This document shows positions 58,252 through 64,000 of a stretch of 64,000 nucleotides of DNA, in pieces. Both the position numbers and the translations under genes were made by a program. Under the pieces are notes generated by a model. It saw only the letters and a list, made by a program, of their open reading frames with translations, was not told the origin of the DNA and made no database searches. Origin of the DNA: Desulfobacter vibrioformis DSM 8776 (lineage in GTDB: Bacteria > Desulfobacterota > Desulfobacteria > Desulfobacterales > Desulfobacteraceae); assembly GCF_000745975.1 (NCBI RefSeq), contig NZ_JQKJ01000009.1, forward strand, positions 101,398 to 165,397, written 5' to 3'. Numbering within the stretch: position 1 is the first letter of the stretch; each line of letters opens with the position of its first letter.

Positions 58252-58448
58252 CAAGAATCGCAATCAGAATCGTTGGCATCGGATTGCTGCATTCATTTTT
58301 GTACGGTTATCTGGTTCCTTTTGTCATTTACCCGCGGTTTGGAAAGCATGGGATTACCTTTGCCGTAATTCTTGCCATACTGATATCCATCGGTATAATG
58401 GCCACCTTGTGGGTGGGGAAAAACAAAAAAAAGAATAAAGGAGATTAA
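58248..58448 (+). CDS. Small two-helix membrane protein
   Basis: The 66-residue protein starts at a GTG overlapping the mpl stop. It has two hydrophobic segments (about 7-27 and 35-54) and a lysine-rich C-terminus (KNKKKNKGD). I do not recognise the family; a superficial resemblance to small uncharacterised membrane subunits exists. The overlap and the intact ribosome site of the following hemerythrin gene inside its 3' end suggest that it is really translated. Confidence 0.6.
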   Translation: MTRIAIRIVGIGLLHSFLYGYLVPFVIYPRFGKHGITFAVILAILISIGIMATLWVGKNKKKNKGD

Positions 58449-58451
58449 CCC

Positions 58452-58883
58452 ATGACCAATATTATTGCGTGGGACAAAAAATACAGCGTTGATGTGCCTG
58501 AACTTGATGAATGCCAGAAACAGCTTATGGATATGTTTAATACCCTCATTGAAATGAAGACGAATAAGGGCGACGCTAAGGATGTGGCCAATTTAGTCAC
58601 CGAAATCAATGATTTCAGCAAAATCTTTTTTTCCAAAGAAGAAAAAATTCTGGGCCGGAAAGGATATCCGGATCTTGAAATCCACTCAAAGGCCCATCGC
58701 CGGTTTATAAAAAAGGCCATTGGCCTGCGCCGTGAAATTGCTGAGGACGTTGATAATTTATCTATTGAGGATGTTGTGGAATTGCGGGACTGTTTAATTG
58801 CACATTTTCAATCTGTGGACACGTTGTTTATTCCGTTTTTAAGAATTCACAGGTATGTGGAGGAATGTGACAATAAGAAATAA
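58452..58883 (+). CDS. Bacteriohemerythrin-like protein with a degenerate diiron site
   Basis: The 143-residue four-helix protein aligns along its length with bacteriohemerythrins (AWDKKYSVDVPELDE at the start, GYPDLEIHSKAHRRF, LIAHFQSVD). Five of the seven usual iron ligands remain: Glu63, His78, His82, His118 and Asp123. The two other His positions are Gln22 (ELDECQKQL) and Phe59 (IFFSKEE). A normal O2-carrying diiron centre is therefore unlikely; a mononuclear or non-metal role is possible. AAGGAG precedes the ATG. Confidence 0.8.
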   Translation: MTNIIAWDKKYSVDVPELDECQKQLMDMFNTLIEMKTNKGDAKDVANLVTEINDFSKIFFSKEEKILGRKGYPDLEIHSKAHRRFIKKAIGLRREIAEDVDNLSIEDVVELRDCLIAHFQSVDTLFIPFLRIHRYVEECDNKK

Positions 58884-59081
58884 GGACACTGATTGCAGGC
58901 CGTTGCAGTTGATACCAGGCCTTAAAGTTCATCGCTCTATCTTTGCTTTAGTCTTGATGCAGGACAGCATTGTTTAAGACCGCATTGTTCTGTAAATATT
59001 AAAGAATCCTGTAATCATGGACGATATCTTTAATTAAAGAGTTGGAAACAATTTTGAAAATATTAAAGATAGGTGATTGCT
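58884..59081. other. Intergenic region without recognised feature
   Basis: These 198 bases contain two similar ATATTAAAGA stretches (about 58996 and 59058) but no hairpin, tRNA or coding potential that can be supported. Confidence 0.4.
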
Positions 59082-59363
59082 ATGGTTGCAGAAAATAAAA
59101 TAATACCAGCGGCCAAAAAGATTATGGGGATTACAGACAGGAGATCCTTTTTGGGCGGAGGATACCGGTCTAATGTTCCGAATCGTAAAAAAGACAGGCG
59201 CAAGGCACCGTATGACCGAAGAAAAGGCATTAGAGACGGTGTGATCGTCACATTATCCTTTAATAAAGATCGCAGGAAAAGCCCTGACCGCCGTTTTCAG
59301 AAATCAGGCAGGCCCATACTCACAAACGATTCCGGAAAATCTGTTTATGATATCATTGCATAA
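59082..59363 (+). CDS. Small basic protein with five DRR triplets
   Basis: The 93-residue protein is rich in Arg, Lys and Asp and contains five Asp-Arg-Arg triplets: TDRRS, KDRRKAPY, YDRRKG, KDRRKSP and PDRRF. Between them lies a hydrophobic strand GVIVTLSFN. AGGTGAT precedes the ATG. A T-tailed hairpin follows the stop, consistent with an expressed single gene. No known family is recognised; the pattern suggests a nucleic-acid-, phosphate- or protein-binding role, but this is only inference. Confidence 0.6.
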   Translation: MVAENKIIPAAKKIMGITDRRSFLGGGYRSNVPNRKKDRRKAPYDRRKGIRDGVIVTLSFNKDRRKSPDRRFQKSGRPILTNDSGKSVYDIIA

Positions 59364-59382
59364 TGGCGTCTGAAGTTTTATG

Positions 59383-59419
59383 AATCCGTCTCCTAGGGGA
59401 CGGATTTTATATTTTTTTC
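59383..59419 (+). terminator. Intrinsic terminator after the DRR protein gene
   Basis: An 8-bp stem AATCCGTC/GACGGATT (59383-59406) with a short G/C-paired inner loop is followed by T-rich sequence (TTTTATATTTTTTT). It separates the upstream gene from recD. Confidence 0.78.
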
Positions 59420-59460
59420 ACATACTTTTCTTTTTTATCCCCTGCTGGTAAAACAAGGGC

Positions 59461-61206
59461 ATGAGTGACTTTTCCTTTGATGATCTTGGCATTCTCCATG
59501 AATCGGGAATACTTTCCCATCTGGACTACTATTTTTGCACAACCATGGCCAATATCTTTAAATATGCCGGACCCTTGGAAATTTTTTCCGCAGGCCTGAC
59601 CTGCCGGGCGCTTTCCAAAGGCTGCATCTGTCTGGATCTTGCAGCCGCAGCCGGGACTGTTCTGAAAACCTCCGAGGGAAGGGAACTCATCCGGCTTCCC
59701 GAACTTACATCCTGGTGCAATACCCTTGAAAATTCTGCCATGGTGGGTATGGAAGCCTCAAATTGCGTGAAAACGGAAAATGACAAGGGCTTCTGGATTG
59801 GTAAATCCCCCTTGATCCTTGACCGTGACAACAATCTTTATCTTTCCAGGTATTATGATTTTCAATGCCGTCTTTCAGATAATATCAAGGCACGGATTAA
59901 AAGGCAGGTTCCCGGACCTGATGATACGTTTGTCAATTCCAGGCTGACTTTGTTTTTTGGCAGCAAAGATACTCACAGAACCTTTGGACAGCAGCAGGCT
60001 GTTAAGAAAGCCCTTTGTTCCGGTTTTACCATGATATCCGGTGGGCCGGGTACCGGAAAAACTTATATTACCGATATGATACAGACACTTTTGACAACCT
60101 GGACCCGGGAAAATGAACTTCCGCCTCCCCGGGTGATGTGTCTGGCACCCACTGGCAAGGCTGCCTCCAGGTTGAAAAACGGGACCACTATCCACAGTGC
60201 GCTTAAACCTGTAAAAAACGGAACAGGGTTCCGTCACAATGCAGCCAATCCCCTGGCCGCAGACCTGGTGATTATTGATGAGGCGTCCATGATTGACATG
60301 GCCCTTATGACAAGGCTTTTCGAGGCCATCTGCCCTGATGCACGCGTTGTCATGCTCGGTGATATGAATCAACTTTCTCCTGTTCAGGCTGGGGCTGTGT
60401 TTTCCGACCTGTGCCATGCTGATGTGTTGGCCGGTTTTCGGGTGTTTTTGGATTTTAATTTCAGGTCCGGGGATAAAACCGGCATTGAAACCCTTGCAAA
60501 GGCCGTTAACGCAAGTGATGCGGATACCGTGGCAGACATCCTCAAAGCGGATTATCCTGATCTTGAATTTGTGGATACTGTTAAGGATGGGGGATATCAG
60601 GCCCGCCTCGAAACCTGTATCCGGGAAGGGTATAAGCCCCTTTGGGATGCTAGATCCCCTAAGCAGGCCATGGCGGCGGTTGATGGGTTTCGTGTGCTGT
60701 GTGCCCACAATTCAGGGAACAGCGGAACATTACAAATTAATCATCTATGTGAAAAAATATTACGCTCTAAGGGGAAAGATGGTATAAAGTGGCCTGTTTT
60801 TAAAACGCTTTTAATGGTTCGGCGAAATGATTACCAAAGGTCGCTGTTTAACGGTGATACCTGTGTGGTCCTTGAAGAAAATAAAGGTGCAACGGCCTGG
60901 TTTTCCCCAGAACAGTCAGATTCGGGGCAATCAGAAATCAGGCATTTCAGGATGTCTGATCTGCCTGAGTGTGAGCGTGGCTTTGCTGTGACCGTCCATA
61001 AAAGCCAGGGATCGGAATTTGACACTGTGCTGATCCTCATCCCTGAGCAAATATCACCGGTGGTTACCCGGCAGTTGCTTTATACGGGTATCACAAGGTC
61101 CCGGAAAAAAGTGATTATCTTCGGGAGTATGCCCATGATCCAGCAGGCCGTAATGACCTCGGTTGAACGCAGGTCCAATCTGCAGGCGGTTCTGGATAGG
61201 GAGTAG
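59461..61206 (+). CDS. recD: Exodeoxyribonuclease V subunit alpha (RecD)
   Basis: RecD is the 5'-3' SF1 helicase motor of RecBCD. The 581-residue protein shows FGQQQAVKKAL, Walker A GGPGTGKTYI (Lys200), CLAPTGKAASRL, the LVIIDEASMIDMALM Walker B, LGDMNQLSPVQAG, and the C-terminal FAVTVHKSQGSEFD and LLYTGITRSRKKVI motifs. The length and N-terminal RecC-binding segment are normal. Unusually, it is not next to recB but about 51 kb away, with its own ribosome site and an upstream terminator, so it is transcribed separately. Confidence 0.93.
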   Translation: MSDFSFDDLGILHESGILSHLDYYFCTTMANIFKYAGPLEIFSAGLTCRALSKGCICLDLAAAAGTVLKTSEGRELIRLPELTSWCNTLENSAMVGMEASNCVKTENDKGFWIGKSPLILDRDNNLYLSRYYDFQCRLSDNIKARIKRQVPGPDDTFVNSRLTLFFGSKDTHRTFGQQQAVKKALCSGFTMISGGPGTGKTYITDMIQTLLTTWTRENELPPPRVMCLAPTGKAASRLKNGTTIHSALKPVKNGTGFRHNAANPLAADLVIIDEASMIDMALMTRLFEAICPDARVVMLGDMNQLSPVQAGAVFSDLCHADVLAGFRVFLDFNFRSGDKTGIETLAKAVNASDADTVADILKADYPDLEFVDTVKDGGYQARLETCIREGYKPLWDARSPKQAMAAVDGFRVLCAHNSGNSGTLQINHLCEKILRSKGKDGIKWPVFKTLLMVRRNDYQRSLFNGDTCVVLEENKGATAWFSPEQSDSGQSEIRHFRMSDLPECERGFAVTVHKSQGSEFDTVLILIPEQISPVVTRQLLYTGITRSRKKVIIFGSMPMIQQAVMTSVERRSNLQAVLDRE

Positions 61207-61350
61207 GGCTCGAACACCGGTGGGCGGGGATGTTGAGTACCTCTGACACGGGCTAGCCTTGTAACCTTTCCGGGCATGGCCTGCAATATGACGTGAAAGC
61301 CGTCTGACTAACCTTGGCGCTTTCATACAAATTTTAGTGAAAGAATTGTT
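61207..61350. other. Leader region upstream of resB
   Basis: This 144-base GC-rich stretch contains short inverted repeats (GGCTAGCC; CTTTCA...TGAAAG at 61319-61342, whose right arm overlaps the probable ribosome site). No known riboswitch consensus was recognised. It may simply be an untranslated leader. Confidence 0.35.
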
Positions 61351-62721
61351 TTGAAACAAAAAGACAGCTTTACCGATCAGATCTGGATGTTTTTTGCCTC
61401 GGTGAAACTTACTATTTATACCCTGGTGCTTTTAGTCTTAACCTCCATCATTGGCACCGTGGTTTTGCAGAACGCAAGTCCCGAAGCCTATATCAGGCTT
61501 TACGGCCCGGGGTTGTATAATATGATCCAGGTGCTTGATCTGGACAGGATGTATCAGGCCTGGTGGTATCTGCTGCTCATGGTGGTTTTATGCGTTAATA
61601 TTGTTGTCTGCTCCATTGACCGGCTTTCTGTTACCTGGAAAATTATTTTTCCCAAAAAACTCTCGATTAATCCCCAGCGGTTTGAAAAAACTAAAAACAG
61701 ACAGCAGTTTGAGTGTCAGCTTCCCATGGACCACATTGCGTCCAAGGCAAAGCAGGTAATTGCCAGGCGGGCCGGAAAAGTTGTTGAAAAAACAGATGAA
61801 AAAGGTCTGCTTTTGTATGCGGAAAAAGGCAGGTGGTCCCGCCTGGGGGTTTACGTGGTTCATTCAAGTGTTCTCATGCTGCTTGCCGGTGCCCTGATCG
61901 GGTCTGCATTGGGATTCAAGGCCAACTTGCGTCTGGACGAGGGACAGGCTGCAGATACCGTGTTTGATACCCACACACGGCTGCCCATAAAACTACCGTT
62001 CACCGTCCGGTGCAATGATTTTCAGGTCAAATTTTACGATACAGGGGCGCCGGACGAATTTAAATCCAGTCTGACTATCCTTGAAAACAACCAGGAAAGT
62101 TTTTCAGAAGATATTCTGGTCAATCATCCGCTAAGATACAAGGGTATCAATATCTTCCAGGCTTCCTATGGTGCGAGCACGCCTGATGAGGCCCTGTTTG
62201 AAATCACGGACAGTGAAACCGGAACCATTGAAACTCAGACCATCAAAAACGGCGGTGTCGTGCAGCTGCCGGCTGGTGCTGGTACGTTTACATTTGAAGG
62301 ATTTTTGCCCCATTATGATTTCAATGGTCATGACCTTGGTGAGGCGTTTATCGGGCGCCTTGATACGACCCCTGGCCGGAATATCCAGATTGCTTTACCC
62401 ACCAAGTTTCCCACCTTTGATAAAATGCGAAAGGGCAGATTCACGGTTGAAGTCAAATCCTGGGACCATGCCTATTACACCGGCCTTCAGGTGACAAAGG
62501 ACCCGGGCGTTCCCTTTGTGTACACAGGCTTTCTGCTTATGATCATCGGCTGCTGGGTTACTTTCTTTGTTTCCCATCAGTCCGTGTGTATCGGTCTTGA
62601 ACAAACCGGGTCCGGCAGTACCCGGGTGTGGGTGGCCGGTCGGGCCAACCGCAACGCCCAGAGCACCAATCTGACCGTAAAAAAACTTGTAAAGGAATTA
62701 AAGGACGTATCAGGCAAATGA
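61351..62721 (+). CDS. resB: Cytochrome c biogenesis protein ResB
   Basis: The 456-residue membrane protein belongs to system II cytochrome c maturation, which delivers haem to apocytochromes outside the membrane. It has N-terminal helices (SVKLTIYTLVLLVLTSIIGT), a large extracytoplasmic domain with VDHIASKAKQ-like and PFTVRCNDFQVKFYD segments, and a C-terminal helix (FVYTGFLLMIIGCWVTFF). The start at TTG 61351 is weakly supported. Its stop overlaps the ccsA ATG (ATGA), so the two form the usual ResB-CcsA pair. Demand is explained by the 13-haem cytochrome in the window. Confidence 0.9.
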   Translation: MKQKDSFTDQIWMFFASVKLTIYTLVLLVLTSIIGTVVLQNASPEAYIRLYGPGLYNMIQVLDLDRMYQAWWYLLLMVVLCVNIVVCSIDRLSVTWKIIFPKKLSINPQRFEKTKNRQQFECQLPMDHIASKAKQVIARRAGKVVEKTDEKGLLLYAEKGRWSRLGVYVVHSSVLMLLAGALIGSALGFKANLRLDEGQAADTVFDTHTRLPIKLPFTVRCNDFQVKFYDTGAPDEFKSSLTILENNQESFSEDILVNHPLRYKGINIFQASYGASTPDEALFEITDSETGTIETQTIKNGGVVQLPAGAGTFTFEGFLPHYDFNGHDLGEAFIGRLDTTPGRNIQIALPTKFPTFDKMRKGRFTVEVKSWDHAYYTGLQVTKDPGVPFVYTGFLLMIIGCWVTFFVSHQSVCIGLEQTGSGSTRVWVAGRANRNAQSTNLTVKKLVKELKDVSGK

Positions 62722-63551
62722 ATTCATCCCTGCTTCTATCGGCTGCAACATTTATCTATGCTTTGGCATCGGTATTCTATATTGGATCTTTTTCATTCAA
62801 AAAACAGGCGTTTGCCCGGCTTGGGTTCTGGGTGATTGTCATCGGGCTTATGGCTAATACCGGCGGGATTTTGCTGCGGTGGGTGGAGTCCTACCACATG
62901 GGATACGGCCATGCACCCTTTTCCAATATGTATGAGTCCCTGGTCTTTTTTTCATGGACTGTCGCGGCTCTTTATGTGTTTGTGGAAATTAAATACACAG
63001 AAAGCATCATCGGCGTCTTTGTCTCTCCCTTGATCTTTCTGGGTATTGCCTATGCCAGCTTTGATCCGTCCATCACGTCAAAAATTACGCCTTTGATCCC
63101 CGCACTGAAGTCCAACTGGCTCATTGCCCATGTAATCACCTGCTTTCTGGGGTATGCAGGCTTTGCCCTTGCCTTTGGGTTCAGCTTCATGTATTTCATC
63201 AAACCCAAAGATCCAGAAGCAAGACGTCTGTTTGCAAAACTTCCGGATTGGGATACTATTGATGAATTAACCTATCAGATGATCGTTTTCGGGTTCCTTT
63301 TCCTGACCATCGGTATTATCACAGGCGCTGTCTGGGCCAATTCCGCCTGGGGCAAATACTGGTCCTGGGATCCTAAAGAAACCTGGTCTTTGATCACCTG
63401 GTTTATTTATGCCATTTTCCTTCATCTGCGACTGATGCGTGGGTGGCACGGAAAAAATCTTGCCATTGTCTCCATCATCGGATTTTTAGGGGTTATGTTC
63501 ACTTATTTCGGCGTGAATTTCCTTTTATCCGGGCTTCACAGCTACGCCTGA
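62718..63551 (+). CDS. ccsA: Cytochrome c biogenesis protein CcsA
   Basis: The 277-residue haem-handling membrane protein has about eight helices and the tryptophan-rich WWD-type motif WGKYWSWDPKETWSLITW, which binds haem on the outer face. External His ligands are likely in SYHMGYGHAP and near the C-terminus (LHSYA preceded by MRGWHGK). The ATG at 62718, overlapping the resB stop, gives the normal N-terminus; an upstream in-frame start lies inside resB and is rejected. Confidence 0.93.
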   Translation: MNSSLLLSAATFIYALASVFYIGSFSFKKQAFARLGFWVIVIGLMANTGGILLRWVESYHMGYGHAPFSNMYESLVFFSWTVAALYVFVEIKYTESIIGVFVSPLIFLGIAYASFDPSITSKITPLIPALKSNWLIAHVITCFLGYAGFALAFGFSFMYFIKPKDPEARRLFAKLPDWDTIDELTYQMIVFGFLFLTIGIITGAVWANSAWGKYWSWDPKETWSLITWFIYAIFLHLRLMRGWHGKNLAIVSIIGFLGVMFTYFGVNFLLSGLHSYA

Positions 63552-63669
63552 ATGTATCCAGTATCCAGATTGAAGAAGGTTCCCATTCGTTGAGAATGTC
63601 ATAGATCGTTGAATCATCCCCAAAATGGGTGGTTTTTCTTTCCCCAGCGTTCCCCGACCGCGACTATAA

Positions 63670-64000
63670 TGGACCCCGAAATCTGAACCGGTTGCGAAGA
63701 GACACTTGACGTGCTAAAAGCCCGGTTCGATTTTCACCAGACAAAGGAGGTCCATGAGAAAGAATTACAGCGGAAAGTTCAAAGCAAAAGTTGCGGTTGA
63801 GGTGATTAAAGAACAGAACACGATTTCTGAGCTGGCATCTAAATACGAAGTCCACCGGTCCATGTTGACCAGGTGGAAGAAGGAGGCACTGGAGGGGCTT
63901 CCCAATCTCTTCTCGACAGCCCAGAAGGACAGAAAAGAAAGTCACAACACACAAAACCTGATAGAGGATTTATACAAACAGATCGGCCAGCTCACCGTTG
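63670..64000 (+). mobile_element. IS3-family insertion sequence, left end (continues outside the window)
   Basis: The element seems to begin at TGGACCCCGAAATCTGAACC (63670), starting with the TG typical of IS3-family termini, about 85 bases before the first transposase gene. The right end and the orfB integrase gene lie beyond the window. It is inserted downstream of ccsA without visible damage to that gene. Confidence 0.7.
63754..64000 (+). CDS. IS3-family transposase OrfA (partial)
   Basis: The first 82 residues of a helix-turn-helix OrfA protein: MRKNYSGKFKAKVAVEVI and ISELASKYEVHRSMLTRWKK match the HTH_Tnp_1 family that recognises IS ends. The strong ribosome site AAAGGAGG precedes the ATG. 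A leucine-zipper-like region starts at NLIEDLYKQIGQL. The gene runs off the window edge. Confidence 0.88.
   Translation, partial: MRKNYSGKFKAKVAVEVIKEQNTISELASKYEVHRSMLTRWKKEALEGLPNLFSTAQKDRKESHNTQNLIEDLYKQIGQLTV

Overview
The window is one contiguous piece of a bacterial chromosome with roughly 50% GC in its housekeeping parts. Its gene content points to a strictly anaerobic, sulfate-reducer-like Desulfobacterota (Desulfobacteraceae-type): a multihaem cytochrome/ferredoxin/NrfD electron-transfer operon under sigma-54 control, an HdrD/GlpC-like iron-sulfur protein that appears to contain selenocysteine, ResB/CcsA (system II) cytochrome c maturation, a full RecBCD enzyme and several sigma-54 activators. 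The taxonomic statement is inference from gene content; no 16S rRNA gene is present.

Layout. 1-8250 (+): end of apt, a small lipoprotein gene, recC, recB and a YccF-type membrane protein gene. 8313-9707 (-): a sigma-54 activator with a degenerate receiver. 9954-15478 (+): a three-gene operon of a membrane-anchored DUF2760 protein and two divergent Hsp70 proteins. 15580-19356 (+): a 5-oxoprolinase-like fused enzyme. 19380-24190 (+): a strongly AT-rich island with a LexA/CI-like S24 repressor, an Eco57I-like N6-adenine methylase and a small PD-(D/E)XK nuclease-like protein; this is the best candidate here for a little-described defence module. 24388-28551 (-): 13-haem cytochrome, NrfD-like and ferredoxin genes, with a sigma-54 promoter and paired upstream sites, and a divergent PAS/sigma-54 activator at 28827-30230. 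30314-31888 (-): an unusual SDR protein with a zinc-ribbon-like N-terminal extension. 32013-33335 (-): the predicted selenoprotein, with an in-frame TGA and a hairpin directly after it. 33759-35758 (+): a Tat-exported M15 peptidase, a holin-4-like membrane protein and a second SDR. 35853-42308 (-): a probable rpoH-TPR-LolB-like-mrp-dgt-UPF0280 operon. tRNA-Leu(CAG) follows. 42756-52077 (+): ribF-def-fmt-rsmB-rpe-ACT-UPF0210, then an MFS transporter and a B12-binding radical SAM protein. 52191-53341: a transposase remnant and a HicAB toxin-antitoxin pair. tRNA-Pro(CGG), purA and tadA are on the minus strand. 55532-58883 (+): hemL, mpl, a small membrane protein and a degenerate hemerythrin. 59461-61206 (+): recD. 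61351-63551 (+): resB and ccsA. The window ends inside an IS3-family insertion sequence.

How the parts work together. RecC and RecB here and RecD about 51 kb away should form one nuclease/helicase. The cytochrome-ferredoxin-NrfD set should move electrons between the quinone pool and periplasmic haems, with expression gated by its divergent activator. ResB/CcsA would attach haem to that cytochrome. The def-fmt-rsmB group is a translation-initiation and ribosome-modification operon. The AT-rich island has the composition and gene logic of a laterally acquired restriction-modification cassette under a self-cleaving repressor.
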